This document shows positions 23,711-33,744 of a stretch of 64,000 nt of DNA, piece after piece. The position numbers were made by a program, and so were the translations under genes. Positions within the stretch are counted from its first letter, which is position 1. Each line of letters begins with the position of its first letter. The notes under the pieces are model-generated. The model saw only the letters and a list, made by a program, of their open reading frames with translations. It searched no databases and was not told where the DNA came from. The stretch is from Ruegeria sp. ANG-R (GTDB lineage Bacteria; Pseudomonadota; Alphaproteobacteria; Rhodobacterales; Rhodobacteraceae), in assembly GCF_000813985.1 (NCBI RefSeq), contig NZ_JWLJ01000001.1, forward strand, positions 484,453-548,452. Reading direction: 5' to 3'.

Positions 23711-26700
23711 CTATTCTGCGGCTTTCAGAGGTGATCCCGGCGGGCGCTCCGGGCCTACGTCCGACCTGGTGTCAGAGTCGCCGCCTTCGTTCCACACGAT
23801 CTCGGTTGCCTGCATGTCCTTCGCGCTTTGATCTATTGCCATATCCTGAGCGATCTGGCTGGACTGGCCCGCAGTGGCGCGTGCCAACGCTTTGCCCAGC
23901 CACACGGCGTAGGTCGTGACCCAAACGCGCAGCGCCAGAAGCGATGGCGTCACGATCAGCGTTAGAACCGTCGCGGTGCCAAGGCCAAAGACCACAGCCG
24001 TCGCCAGTTGTTTCCACCAAAGCGCTGTGGGGCTGTCGATCGAGTAACCGCCGCCGATGAAATCCAGCGACAGGCCGAACATCATCGGGGTCAGACCCGC
24101 CATCGTGGTCAGCGTGGTCAGCAGAACCGGACGAATACGCGCCTCGGCGGTGCGGACGATGGCATCGATGCGCGACATGTAGCCGCTGTATTCCTGATAG
24201 GTGTCGATCAGAACGATGTTGTTGTTCACGACGATCCCCGCCAGCGCGACAATCCCGGTTCCGGTCATGATGATCGAGAATGGCTGCTGCATCACCATCA
24301 TGCCCAGGAGCACACCTGTCGTGGACAGGACCACCGCAAGCAGCACGAGAACCGAGTTGTAGAACGAATTGAACTGCGCCAGCAGGATCACGAACATCAG
24401 GCCCAGCGCGGCGAGGAACGCGCTGGACAGGAAGGCCTGGCTTTCCGCCTGATCTTCCTGATCGCCGGTCCATTCCCAAGTGATGGTGCGACCGAAGGGA
24501 TCGGTTTGCAGCCATTCGCTCAGCACCGCGATCCGTTCGTTCGGGTTGATCAGTGCAAAACGTGCATCGCCGCTTTCGATTGCTGACCGCACTTCGCCTA
24601 CACTCTCAGCACCTGTCAATTGTACGAGCTCAAACTCTGTCCCATCCGCACTGGCGATCGTCGTGCCCGATGGCGCCGCGCCTTCGTTGATCGCTCGTAC
24701 AGTTGCCAGACGCTGCTCAGCGCCGTCCGGATCGGTGGTTACGATCTTGCTCAGTCCCGGTTCGACATCCGCCTTGACGTCATAGTACCGTTGCTGGTCT
24801 ACGCGATTGATCTCGGCGAGCTTGGCCACCGGTTTGCGGGTGACAAAGTTTGAGAGCGGCACCAACCCGTCCGGCGTGCGTACTTTCAGCGTATCCAGCG
24901 TCGACAATACACGATCCTGATCGGGCAGGCGAACGCGGATTTCAACCTCTTCGTCGGTGGAATCCGGGCGCATTTCACCCAGCAGGATACCGCGCGTCAC
25001 AAGCTGTACCATTGCGCCTACGGTTGCGACGTCAGCGCCGAACCGGCCCGCCTTGGCCACGTCCACGTCGATCTGCCAGTCGATGCCGGGCAGGGGCAGA
25101 GTGTCCTCGATCTTGATCAGGCCGGGGGTGTTGTCGAAGGCCTCGCGCGCCGTAAGTGTCGCAGCCGTCAGATCCTCCCAGCTGTCGCCCTTGATCCGCA
25201 GATGAACGGGCTTGGCCGAAGCGGGACCTTGTTCCAGTGCCTGAATATCAACGATGAAACCAGGAAGGGATGCCAGCTCTGCGGTCAGTTCGTCCAGAAC
25301 AAAATTGCCGTCATATTCCGCTGCGACTTCTTCCTTTGCAAAGCCGAGCAGCCCCGCAATCGGTCCCCAGAACCAACCGGTAATCTGTTCAGAACTGATT
25401 GGGCGATCTTCCCATGGAATGAGCTCGAACTGGACGCGGCCGATGGTGTCGGCGGGGGCTTCTGCGCCACCATTGTTCTGATTGAGACCGCCTTCGCCCG
25501 CAAAGGCAAATACGTTGATTACCGCCGGGTGGGCGCTGATCACGCGTTCGGCCTCAAGCACCATTTCGTCTTTCTCGGCCAGCGACAGGTTCCCACGCGC
25601 CCGAACATAGGCCGTGGCCTGTTCCGGTTCGCTTTCGACGAAGAATTCGACACCGCGAGAGTTTTGGGGGAACACGATGAATGCGACCCAGAACACCGCT
25701 GCAAAGACTACGGCGATTGATACCACGGGCATAACCGGATTGCCGACAAGGAACTTGATGACATACCCGAACGAAGTGTGCTCTTTGGTCGTGTGAACAT
25801 GCTCATCAGGGGCGCGTTCAATCTTGGCTGCGCTCAGCGTGACCGACCCGGCGAAGGCGCCGAACAGGAACAGCAGAACGCCCGCAAGTGAGCCGCCGGG
25901 CAGCAGGTAGTTGGGGTTCAGGACCTGCATCGCGCCAAGGAAGATCAAGTAAAGTGATGGAGGCACCAGAAGCGCACGCACCCACCATGGCGTGCGTGCC
26001 CGTAGCCAGTTTGAACTCCGATCGAAATTGCGGCTCATCCGGCCCGAGACACCGCCGACGACGGGCAGGTAAATCAGTGCCACAATCAGCGAGGCCGACA
26101 GAACGAAGATCAGCGTGATGGGCAGCATCTTCATGAATTCGCCGGGAATACCGGGCCAGAACAGCATCGGCAGGAAGGCGCATAAGGTCGTGGCGGTCGA
26201 AGAGACAATCGGCCAGAACATCCGTTGCGCGGCTTCGACATAGGCGTGCATGGGGCCAACGCCTTCCTTGATGCGCTTGTCGGCATATTCCACCACGACG
26301 ATTGCGCCATCCACCAACATGCCCACGGCAAGGATCAGACCGAACATCACCATATTCGAGATTGTGACCCCGATCATCGCCAGAAAGGCGAAGCACAACA
26401 GGAACGAGGTCGGGATCGCAAAGCCGACCAGCAGCGCGGCACGTGTCCCCAGAGAAGCCAGAACCACGATCATCACAAGTGCGACTGCGGTCAGAACCGA
26501 TCCTTCAAGCTGACGCACCATTGAATCGACGATGCGACTTTGGTCGTTTGAGGTGCCCACATCCACTGCGGCTTGCAGCTCGGCCGGCCACTTGGCCTGT
26601 TCCTCAGCGACGGTGGCTTTGATCAACGCGACGGTGTCAATGAGATTGAAACCCTTGCGCTTAACCACCTGCAGCGCGACCGTGGACTCACCGTTGAACC

Positions 26701-27514
26701 GCGCCGTGCCCGCGCGGTCCTCAAAGGTATAGTTGATCTCGGCCAACTCGCCCAGAGTGACCACGCGGTCGCCATTAACTTTGACCGGCAGGCCATAGAC
26801 ATCCTGCGCGGTTTTGAACGACGAGGGGATTTTAACTGAGAACGTGCCTTGTTCGGTTTCAACCTCACCCGCTGCGATCAGTTGGTTGTTGTTCTGCACC
26901 ACGCTGATCAACTCGGCAGCGGTTACGTTGTATGCCTCCAGCCGCAGCGGGTCGATGACGACCTCAAGCATCTCATCGCGGTTACCGGCGATACCGGCCT
27001 CAAGCACGGCATCCAGCGCCTCAAGCTCGTCCTGCAGGTCTTTGGCAACGCGCGCCATAGTGCGCTCGGGCACCGGGCCGGTCAGGTTGACGATGACGAT
27101 CGGGAACTCCGAGAAGTTGACTTCGGTTATCGTGTATTGCTCGGCCCCGTCGGGGAAATCGGCTTGCGCGCTGTTCATCGCATCGCGCACATCTGCGATG
27201 GTGGCGGATTTGTCCCAACCGAACTCGAACTCCAGCAAAACGCCTGCGTAGCCCTCGGCGGCGGTGGCGGTCATCTTGTCCAAACCGTCGAGATCGGCCA
27301 TCTCGGTTTCCATCGGCTTGATCAGCAGGCTCTCGCTATCCTCTGCCGAGATGCCGGGAAACTGCACCGACACGAACAGCATCGGGATGTCGATATCCGG
27401 CTCACCCTCTTTCGGGAGCCCGACATAAGCATACCCGCCGATAACCAGCGAGATCGCGATGAAGGCCAGAACCATTCTGGCACGGCTTGCGGCCCAACTG
27501 ACGATACCCGTCAT
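23711..27514 (-). CDS. RND-family efflux pump, inner-membrane subunit (atypical)
   Basis: 1267 residues, against about 1030-1050 for AcrB-type pumps. The RND plan is present: N-terminal helix, large periplasmic loop, AVGMLVDGAIVVVEY in helix 4 and GIVVNNNIVLIDTY in helix 10. In AcrB these hold the proton-relay pair Asp-Asp and Lys; here the second Asp is Gly and the Lys is Asn, so this belongs to a divergent subfamily. Extra length comes mainly from an insertion of about 90 residues with added hydrophobic helices in the middle and a C-terminal tail. Substrate unknown. Overlaps its adaptor gene by four bases. Confidence 0.88.
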   Translation of the reverse strand: MTGIVSWAASRARMVLAFIAISLVIGGYAYVGLPKEGEPDIDIPMLFVSVQFPGISAEDSESLLIKPMETEMADLDGLDKMTATAAEGYAGVLLEFEFGWDKSATIADVRDAMNSAQADFPDGAEQYTITEVNFSEFPIVIVNLTGPVPERTMARVAKDLQDELEALDAVLEAGIAGNRDEMLEVVIDPLRLEAYNVTAAELISVVQNNNQLIAAGEVETEQGTFSVKIPSSFKTAQDVYGLPVKVNGDRVVTLGELAEINYTFEDRAGTARFNGESTVALQVVKRKGFNLIDTVALIKATVAEEQAKWPAELQAAVDVGTSNDQSRIVDSMVRQLEGSVLTAVALVMIVVLASLGTRAALLVGFAIPTSFLLCFAFLAMIGVTISNMVMFGLILAVGMLVDGAIVVVEYADKRIKEGVGPMHAYVEAAQRMFWPIVSSTATTLCAFLPMLFWPGIPGEFMKMLPITLIFVLSASLIVALIYLPVVGGVSGRMSRNFDRSSNWLRARTPWWVRALLVPPSLYLIFLGAMQVLNPNYLLPGGSLAGVLLFLFGAFAGSVTLSAAKIERAPDEHVHTTKEHTSFGYVIKFLVGNPVMPVVSIAVVFAAVFWVAFIVFPQNSRGVEFFVESEPEQATAYVRARGNLSLAEKDEMVLEAERVISAHPAVINVFAFAGEGGLNQNNGGAEAPADTIGRVQFELIPWEDRPISSEQITGWFWGPIAGLLGFAKEEVAAEYDGNFVLDELTAELASLPGFIVDIQALEQGPASAKPVHLRIKGDSWEDLTAATLTAREAFDNTPGLIKIEDTLPLPGIDWQIDVDVAKAGRFGADVATVGAMVQLVTRGILLGEMRPDSTDEEVEIRVRLPDQDRVLSTLDTLKVRTPDGLVPLSNFVTRKPVAKLAEINRVDQQRYYDVKADVEPGLSKIVTTDPDGAEQRLATVRAINEGAAPSGTTIASADGTEFELVQLTGAESVGEVRSAIESGDARFALINPNERIAVLSEWLQTDPFGRTITWEWTGDQEDQAESQAFLSSAFLAALGLMFVILLAQFNSFYNSVLVLLAVVLSTTGVLLGMMVMQQPFSIIMTGTGIVALAGIVVNNNIVLIDTYQEYSGYMSRIDAIVRTAEARIRPVLLTTLTTMAGLTPMMFGLSLDFIGGGYSIDSPTALWWKQLATAVVFGLGTATVLTLIVTPSLLALRVWVTTYAVWLGKALARATAGQSSQIAQDMAIDQSAKDMQATEIVWNEGGDSDTRSDVGPERPPGSPLKAAE

Positions 27515-28728
27515 TGCGATGCTTCCCTGTAGGTAGGCGTCACCGTCACACCGCGCGTCACGAACTCCTGACCAATCACGATGATATCAGCCGTTTCCGG
27601 CAAGCCGCCGACCCAAACGCCTTCGGCGCTGTCGCGCAGCAGGCGGATCGGGACGAAATCAACCACATTGTCAGTGATGACGGTGCGCACGCCCAATTCA
27701 CCCTCATTGTTCAGCGTCAGCGCGGATTGCGGTAGCAGGTGCGCTTTGACACCTTCGGCTGCGATCTGAATGTTGGCGGTCTGGCCGTCGCGGATCAGCA
27801 GTTCCGGGTTGGGAACCGTGATCTCTACTTCGAAGGTCCGAGTGGTTTCATCCGCAGAGCGGCTGAGAAAGGTCACGCGCCCTTCGACCTGCAAGCCGGT
27901 GACCAGCTGGGCTGAGGCCATTGAACCGACAATGATCCGGTTCACCTCGGTTTCCGGTACAAAACCCACAAGCTTGATCGGGTCAAGTTGGATGACGGTT
28001 GCGCACAATGAGCCCGGCTGCATCAGGCTTCCCAATTCGGCGGTATCGCTTTCCAGCAACCCCCTGAACGGAGCCTCGATGGTCAGACGGTCGATCTCGC
28101 GTTGCGCTGCCGCGACTGCTGCCGTGGCGGCCTCGATCCCGGCTTGCGTTGCTTCCAGACCGGCCTCGGCGGTTTTGACGCCGGCCTCTGCACTGCTCAT
28201 TTCCGCTTCGCTCGAGATCCGGCGTGTCTCGGACCCAAACCCGGTTTCCGAGAGCTTGCGGGCAGCCTTCAGGTTGATCTCGGCCTCAGCCACACGGGCA
28301 TGTGCCTCGAGCAGGCGGGCTTCGGCTTCGGGAACACGGCTTTCCGCCTCAAGCTTTGCCGCCATCGCCTCGGTCAGGCTTGCCGGGCGGGTTCCGGGGT
28401 CAAGTTCGCACAGCAGATCATCCGCTTCTACAAAAGCGCCTTTGCGTTTGGGCTCTGACACAACGGTCGAAATTGTCTCGGCAAGAACCTCGACCTGACG
28501 GTTTGCTTTGGTTTGACCCCTCAACTGCACGGCGCTGCCGATTTCGCGCGCGGTCGAGCGCAGCACCACGACACCAATCGAATCCGAAGGCGATGCCGAT
28601 TCTTCGGCTGTGGTTTCGACCGGATCGTCGCTGCGCCCGGCAAACGCAAACAGCGCGTCCCGCTCGAACACAAGGAAATACAACGCAATAATAACCAAAA
28701 CGGCGTTAACGAATGAAATCAATCGCAT
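27511..28728 (-). CDS. RND efflux adaptor (membrane fusion protein)
   Basis: 405 residues. One N-terminal helix (ISFVNAVLVIIALYFLVF), then a lipoyl-like half, a long alpha hairpin rich in Ala/Glu (EAESRVPEAEARLLEAHARV), and the beta barrel; this is the periplasmic link between pump and an outer-membrane channel, which is not encoded here. I prefer the ATG at 28728 (GGAG upstream); an in-frame ATG at 28773 is also possible. The pair is probably regulated from the divergent gap with the TetR-like site at 28811. Confidence 0.88.
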   Translation of the reverse strand: MRLISFVNAVLVIIALYFLVFERDALFAFAGRSDDPVETTAEESASPSDSIGVVVLRSTAREIGSAVQLRGQTKANRQVEVLAETISTVVSEPKRKGAFVEADDLLCELDPGTRPASLTEAMAAKLEAESRVPEAEARLLEAHARVAEAEINLKAARKLSETGFGSETRRISSEAEMSSAEAGVKTAEAGLEATQAGIEAATAAVAAAQREIDRLTIEAPFRGLLESDTAELGSLMQPGSLCATVIQLDPIKLVGFVPETEVNRIIVGSMASAQLVTGLQVEGRVTFLSRSADETTRTFEVEITVPNPELLIRDGQTANIQIAAEGVKAHLLPQSALTLNNEGELGVRTVITDNVVDFVPIRLLRDSAEGVWVGGLPETADIIVIGQEFVTRGVTVTPTYREASQ

Positions 28729-28810
28729 GCGGTATTGTCTCCAAATCTGAACGCGCAATGGGCTTGGGCGCATATGCCTTGAAATGGGGCCGTGGCCATG
28801 GGTTTTCCAT

Positions 28811-28835
28811 ACTGAACTGAATAGTTCGGTTCAGT
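28811..28835. promoter_or_regulatory. inverted repeat, TetR-type operator candidate upstream of the RND genes
   Basis: ACTGAAC (28811-28817) and GTTCAGT (28829-28835) are perfect inverted arms around an 11-base centre that itself contains AGTTC pairing with the inner GAACT. Located 83 bases ahead of the adaptor start and 120 bases ahead of the divergent yfgM-like gene. Such sites are usual for TetR repressors of RND pumps. The + strand reading is followed by TTTTTT, so a terminator-like role cannot be excluded. Confidence 0.5.
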
Positions 28836-28954
28836 TTTTTACGCAAGGGCTACACCTGTCCCGGCAATTGTGTGAATTCGGGCACTTGGCTTGGCTTGAA
28901 CGCCGGGGTATGACATGGCGCTAGAAAAGCGGACAAACGAGCCTGGGGGCAGGG

Positions 28955-29626
28955 ATGAGCGACGCCGACAGTTTTATTGATGAGGTCACCGAAGAGGTGC
29001 GCCGCGATCGCATGTACCTTCTTTTGCGTCGGTGGGGCTGGGTCGGAGTCGTTGCCGTCGTCGCGATAGTCGGAGGTGCTGCGTTCAACGAATACCGCAA
29101 GGCGCGCGAGACCAATCAGGCACAGGCGCTGGGCGATGCGATTCTGTCGGCGCTTGCTGAAAACGGATCGGACGAGCGCGCAGCGCGCCTGCAGGCGGTC
29201 GATACATCGTCGGCCGGGGGTGACGCGGTTCTGAACATGCTGCTGGCCGCCTCACAGGCCGAGGCCGGGTCCGAGCAGGATGCCGTGAACAGCCTGAACG
29301 CCATCGCCACGCAGGGGGATTTGCCTGAAATCTACCGCGCGATTGCAAGTTTCAAGGCGTTGCTGCTGCAGACCGACACGATGCCGGTGGCGGACCGTCG
29401 TCAGCAGTTCGAAGCCCTGGCCATACCCGGGGCGCCTTTGCGTCTGCTCGCCGAAGAACAACTGGCCCTTATTGATGTGGCCGAAGGAAACACGCAAGCC
29501 GCTCTGGATCGGCTGCAGGCTTTGCGTCAGGACGCCGAAGCCAGCGTCGATCTGCAACAGCGCGCAGCACAACTTATCGTGGCGCTTGGGGGTGAACCCG
29601 AGCCTGTCGCGGCTCAGCAGGGTTGA
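28955..29626 (+). CDS. YfgM-like TPR membrane protein
   Basis: 223 residues: a short cytoplasmic N terminus (FIDEVTEEVRRDRMYLLLRRWG), one membrane helix around 29-46, and a periplasmic helical-repeat domain rich in Ala/Gln. Together with bamB and der downstream it repeats the E. coli order yfgM-bamB-der. YfgM works with the PpiD/SecYEG exit region and periplasmic chaperones; here that role is by homology of context and architecture. Followed by bamB after 41 bases. Confidence 0.8.
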   Translation: MSDADSFIDEVTEEVRRDRMYLLLRRWGWVGVVAVVAIVGGAAFNEYRKARETNQAQALGDAILSALAENGSDERAARLQAVDTSSAGGDAVLNMLLAASQAEAGSEQDAVNSLNAIATQGDLPEIYRAIASFKALLLQTDTMPVADRRQQFEALAIPGAPLRLLAEEQLALIDVAEGNTQAALDRLQALRQDAEASVDLQQRAAQLIVALGGEPEPVAAQQG

Positions 29627-29667
29627 CCCGGCAGCGAAACGGAACATCACAGGCGAGTTTGTGGAAT

Positions 29668-30990
29668 ATGGTAGCACGTTACTTCTCACGCTTTGGATTG
29701 CCCGCTGCGGCGATAGCCCTGACCGCACTGGGCGCCTGTCGGGAGCCCGAGGTCATTCTACCCGGTGAGCGTGAGGACATTCGCGCCGCCATCGATAACG
29801 AGACCGTCGAAACACTCGGCGCCAAACCGATCAGCCTTCCAGCCCAAAGCCGGAACGCAAACTGGTCGCAAAGCCCGGGTACGCCGGATTTTCGTACAAC
29901 CAACGCGGCGCTAAGTGCCACCCCACAGCGTATATGGTCTGCAAATATCGGTGCGGGTGACAGTCGCAAACAGCGGATCACCGCAGATCCGGTTGTTGCT
30001 GGCGGCCTTATCTATACGCTCGATTCCGGTGCAACTGTTTCAGGTGTCACGCCGCAGGGGCAGGTCGCCTGGAGCACCAACCTGATCCCGCCTAACGAAA
30101 AGGACGACGATGCCACCGGCGGGGGGCTCGCCTATGCCGACGGTGTGCTTTATGTCTCGTCCGGCTTCGGTCGCCTGACGGCACTTGATGCCAAGACGGG
30201 GGCCCAGAAATGGCAAAAGCGCTTGAACGCGACCGGCAGCGGCGCGCCTCTGGTCAGCGGCGGAATCCTCTATCTGGTGGCAGGTGATGAAACCGGTTGG
30301 GCCGTGAATACCAAAGATGGCCGGATTCTCTGGCAGATCGAAGGCACGCCGAGCGTCGGAAACGTACTGGGCGCGCCTGCGCCGGTAATTGCTTCCGAGT
30401 TGTCCGTCTTTGCCTTTGGATCGGGTGATATCGCGGCGACGTTCCGCAGGGGTGGCATCCTGCGCTGGAACGCATCCGTGGCGGGCGGGCGCCGGGGCCG
30501 TGCCGCGGCTCAGATCGTTGATGTGACCGCCGGTCCGATGGTATCGGGTAATTCGATTCTCATCGGCAACCACTCGGGCCGTACGGTTTCTTTTGATTCC
30601 GGTTCGGGTGAGCGGAACTGGACCGCCCCGGAAGGTGCCGTTGATACGGTATGGCCTGCCGGGAACAGTGTCTTTCTGATCAGCGACCGCAGCCAGCTGG
30701 TGCGGTTGGATGCAACCGACGGGTCGATTGTCTGGGCAATAGATCTGCCCGGTTTCGTCAAGAACAAGCCCGGCCGCCGTGGTCCGATCTTTGCTCATTA
30801 TGGCCCGATCATGGCTGGTGGGCGGCTTGTCGTGGCCTCGAATGACGGTTATCTGCGGTTTTTCAATCCTGTTGACGGTGCGTTGGTGCATCAGGTCGAG
30901 GTGCCCGGCGGAGCGACCACCGCACCGGCTGTGGCGGGCCAGACGCTCTATGTCGTGTCGACCAAGGGCGAACTGCACGCTTTCCGTTGA
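29668..30990 (+). CDS. bamB: outer-membrane protein assembly factor BamB
   Basis: Beta-propeller lipoprotein of the BAM complex. 440 residues starting MVARYFSRFGLP with a lipobox ending LTALGAC, then PQQ-like blade repeats of the type (G)GLIYTLDSGATVSGV, VLYVSSGFGRLTALDAKTGAQKW and SVFLISDRSQLVRLDATDGSIVW. The ATG at 29668 gives the lipoprotein signal; the frame is open to 29623 over the end of the upstream gene. Its place between yfgM-like and der supports the call. Confidence 0.92.
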   Translation: MVARYFSRFGLPAAAIALTALGACREPEVILPGEREDIRAAIDNETVETLGAKPISLPAQSRNANWSQSPGTPDFRTTNAALSATPQRIWSANIGAGDSRKQRITADPVVAGGLIYTLDSGATVSGVTPQGQVAWSTNLIPPNEKDDDATGGGLAYADGVLYVSSGFGRLTALDAKTGAQKWQKRLNATGSGAPLVSGGILYLVAGDETGWAVNTKDGRILWQIEGTPSVGNVLGAPAPVIASELSVFAFGSGDIAATFRRGGILRWNASVAGGRRGRAAAQIVDVTAGPMVSGNSILIGNHSGRTVSFDSGSGERNWTAPEGAVDTVWPAGNSVFLISDRSQLVRLDATDGSIVWAIDLPGFVKNKPGRRGPIFAHYGPIMAGGRLVVASNDGYLRFFNPVDGALVHQVEVPGGATTAPAVAGQTLYVVSTKGELHAFR

Positions 30991-31039
30991 CGACAAGATG
31001 CGTTAAAGGGCGCATCTTGAGTCTTGAAAGTTGAGTATC

Positions 31040-32503
31040 ATGTCGCTGACCCTCGCTATCGTGGGCCGCCCGAACGTGGGCAAATCCACCCTGTTCAACC
31101 GCCTTGTGGGCAAACGTCTGGCTCTGGTCGATGATCAGCCCGGCGTGACACGCGACCTGCGCGAAGGCGAGGGGCGTCTGGGTGACCTGCGCTTTACGGT
31201 GATCGATACGGCGGGTCTTGAGGATGCGACCGACGACAGCCTGCAGGGCCGGATGCGGCGCCTGACCGAGCGTGCTGTGGACATGGCCGATGTCTGCCTG
31301 TTTATGATCGACGCGAGGGTAGGGCTGACGCCCACGGATGAGATGTTTGCCGAGATCCTGCGCAAACGCTCCAAACACGTGATCCTAGCCGCCAACAAGG
31401 CCGAGGGCAGCGCCGCTGATGCGGGTGTGCTCGAAGCGTATAATCTCGGGTTGGGGGAACCTGTGCGTCTTTCGGGCGAGCATGGTGAGGGGATGACCGA
31501 TCTATACGCGCAACTGATGCCGCTGGCTGATGCCGCCGCAGAAGCGCAGGCCGACGAGACCCCGAAAACCGATATCGAATTGGATGAGGACGGCGAGGGT
31601 GAAACGCCCCTGATCTCCGACGCGAAACCCTTGCAGGTTGCGGTGGTCGGACGCCCGAACGCGGGCAAGTCCACCTTGATCAACAAGATCATGGGTGAAG
31701 ATCGTCTGCTGACCGGCCCCGAGGCCGGAATCACGCGTGATGCCATCAGCCTGCGGATCGACTGGGCTGATCCTGATGGCGGGTACACTCCGATGCGCAT
31801 CTTCGATACGGCAGGGATGCGGAAGAAGGCCAAGGTACAGGAAAAGCTTGAGAAGCTCTCGGTCTCTGACGGTTTGCGGGCGGTCAAGTTTGCCGAGGTG
31901 GTGGTGGTATTGCTCGACGCGGCCATTCCGTTTGAACAGCAGGACCTGCGTATTGCCGATCTGGCGGAACGTGAGGGGCGCGCTGTGGTCGTTGCCGTCA
32001 ACAAATGGGATGTCGAGGACAACAAGCAGGAAAAGCTGCGCGATCTGAAAGAGTCGTTTGAGCGTCTGTTGCCTCAGCTTCGCGGCGCGCCGCTGATCAC
32101 GGTCTCAGCCAAGACCGGCCGGGGGTTGGAGCGTCTTCGCGCCGCCATTCTGCGTGCCCATGACGTCTGGAACCGGCGCGTCCCGACCGCGGCGCTGAAC
32201 CGCTGGCTGACCGCGATGCTAGAGCAGCACCCACCGCCGGCGCCTCAGGGTCGTCGGATCAAGCTGCGCTATATGACGCAAGCCAAGACCCGTCCACCAG
32301 GATTCGTGGTCATGTGTTCACACCCGGACAAGATGCCCGACAGCTATTCGCGCTATCTGGTCAATGGCCTGCGCGAGGATTTCGACATGCCCGGCACCCC
32401 GATCCGCCTGACGTTGCGCGGACAGGGTGACAAGAACCCATACAAAGGGCGGCGCAAGAAAAACGCTGGCGCCTTGGCAAAACATCTCAAGGGACGCGCG
32501 TAA
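31040..32503 (+). CDS. der: ribosome biogenesis GTPase Der (EngA)
   Basis: Two consecutive GTPase domains, each with a P-loop (GRPNVGKS near residue 9; GRPNAGKS near 204), DTAG switch, and NKAE / NKWD guanine-specificity motifs, followed by a KH-like domain. 487 residues. Needed for maturation of the 50S subunit. Start [12 protein letters not shown] is the family start; the TTG at 31031 is not needed. An acidic insertion between the two domains (about 165-200) is usual in alphaproteobacteria. Ends before a pair of hairpins. Confidence 0.97.
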   Translation: MSLTLAIVGRPNVGKSTLFNRLVGKRLALVDDQPGVTRDLREGEGRLGDLRFTVIDTAGLEDATDDSLQGRMRRLTERAVDMADVCLFMIDARVGLTPTDEMFAEILRKRSKHVILAANKAEGSAADAGVLEAYNLGLGEPVRLSGEHGEGMTDLYAQLMPLADAAAEAQADETPKTDIELDEDGEGETPLISDAKPLQVAVVGRPNAGKSTLINKIMGEDRLLTGPEAGITRDAISLRIDWADPDGGYTPMRIFDTAGMRKKAKVQEKLEKLSVSDGLRAVKFAEVVVVLLDAAIPFEQQDLRIADLAEREGRAVVVAVNKWDVEDNKQEKLRDLKESFERLLPQLRGAPLITVSAKTGRGLERLRAAILRAHDVWNRRVPTAALNRWLTAMLEQHPPPAPQGRRIKLRYMTQAKTRPPGFVVMCSHPDKMPDSYSRYLVNGLREDFDMPGTPIRLTLRGQGDKNPYKGRRKKNAGALAKHLKGRA

Positions 32504-32535
32504 CCGCGCTAATTTTCAGCATTTTCGGACAGAAG

Positions 32536-32596
32536 GCGTGACAGCTTCTTTCCGTCACGCTAGCATTCAAGCGCGTGCATTTGTTTTGCACGCGCT
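32536..32596 (+). terminator. two adjacent hairpins between der and the desaturase
   Basis: GCGTGAC (32536-32542) with GTCACGC (32554-32560), then AGCGCGTGCA (32570-32579) with TGCACGCGCT (32587-32596) around a TTTGTTT loop. The second is a stable 10-base-pair stem; only GCTTGTTTGC follows, so it may be a weak terminator or an attenuator for the next gene, 72 bases downstream. Confidence 0.55.
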
Positions 32597-32667
32597 GCTT
32601 GTTTGCGGGGTTTCCGCACATAACTTTGGGACTGCTATCAATCGGACCACCCTGGGGAGCGGGCGTG

Positions 32668-33654
32668 ATGGATCTGAGAGAATATACAAGACAATACGCG
32701 GTGCAGGACAACAAGCTTGCCGCGTTGAACTATTTTGGAACATTCGCGGTGTATTTCACATCGCTGACACTGGCGATCATGTATGTGGATCGCTGGTATA
32801 TCATGATCCCGGCGGGGGTCGTTTTTGCCTTCTCTGCTGTACGTCTCTACGTACTGCAACACGATTGCGGCCACCATTCGCTGTTCGAAACCCGTCAGCA
32901 AAACGAATGGGCCGGACACGGGCTATCGCCTTTCACCTTTGCGCCTTTCGAGGTGATGAAGCAGAACCATAACCTGCATCACTCCGGTATCGGGAATCTC
33001 GAGCATCGCGAAACCGGGGAAATCCACACCATGACGGTGCGCGAATGGAACGAGGCCGACTGGAAAACGCGCTTGTTCTACAGGCTTTATCGCAATCCCT
33101 TCATTCTGGTGCCGGTAGGGGCGTTATTCACCTATTTCATCCGCTATCGTTGGCCTAAGAACACCGTTCGGTTCGGTGTGACAGGCGTGCTGCTGCACAA
33201 TCTTTCGATTGTTGTGTTTCTGGGGCTACTTTATCTGATCGCGGGGGCCACGGGCATACTGGTCTGGCTGGTGTTTTCGCTGCTGGGGGGGATGCTTGGG
33301 GTGTTTCTGGTGTATCTGCAGCATAATTTTGAAGACACCTATTGGGATCGCCGCCCCGAACTGGACCCAAAACTGGCCGCATTGGAAGGGTCGTCGGCGC
33401 TGGATTTCGGCTGGTGGTTTGACAATGCGGTGGCGTGCATCACTTTGCATGACATCCACCACTTCAATGCGCGTATCCCGTCATACAGGCTGCGCGCCTG
33501 CCATTATAATCTGCCGCCTGAATACACACCGCGACGGATCAAATTCCCCGAAGCCGTGGCGGCGCTGAACCTGAAACTCTGGGATGAGAATTCAAAGCGA
33601 CTTGTCCCATTCCCCAAAAAATCCGCCGAGCATCGGTTGGCCGAAAGCGGTTAA
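32668..33654 (+). CDS. membrane fatty acid desaturase
   Basis: 328 residues with several membrane helices and the three His boxes of acyl-lipid or acyl-CoA desaturases: HDCGHH (box 1), HNLHH (box 2) and HDIHH (box 3), which hold the diiron centre. Inserts a double bond in a membrane acyl chain; positional specificity and acyl carrier are unknown. GGGGAG lies ahead of the ATG at 32668; the frame is open further upstream with no ribosome site, through the hairpins. Single gene. Confidence 0.85.
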   Translation: MDLREYTRQYAVQDNKLAALNYFGTFAVYFTSLTLAIMYVDRWYIMIPAGVVFAFSAVRLYVLQHDCGHHSLFETRQQNEWAGHGLSPFTFAPFEVMKQNHNLHHSGIGNLEHRETGEIHTMTVREWNEADWKTRLFYRLYRNPFILVPVGALFTYFIRYRWPKNTVRFGVTGVLLHNLSIVVFLGLLYLIAGATGILVWLVFSLLGGMLGVFLVYLQHNFEDTYWDRRPELDPKLAALEGSSALDFGWWFDNAVACITLHDIHHFNARIPSYRLRACHYNLPPEYTPRRIKFPEAVAALNLKLWDENSKRLVPFPKKSAEHRLAESG

Positions 33655-33744
33655 GACCCGCACAGATGGATGACCGAAGACCCTTGCCTGAATGTATATG
33701 CGACGTACATCCGAGCTTGGGGTGCGACAATGAAAGGAACCGAA

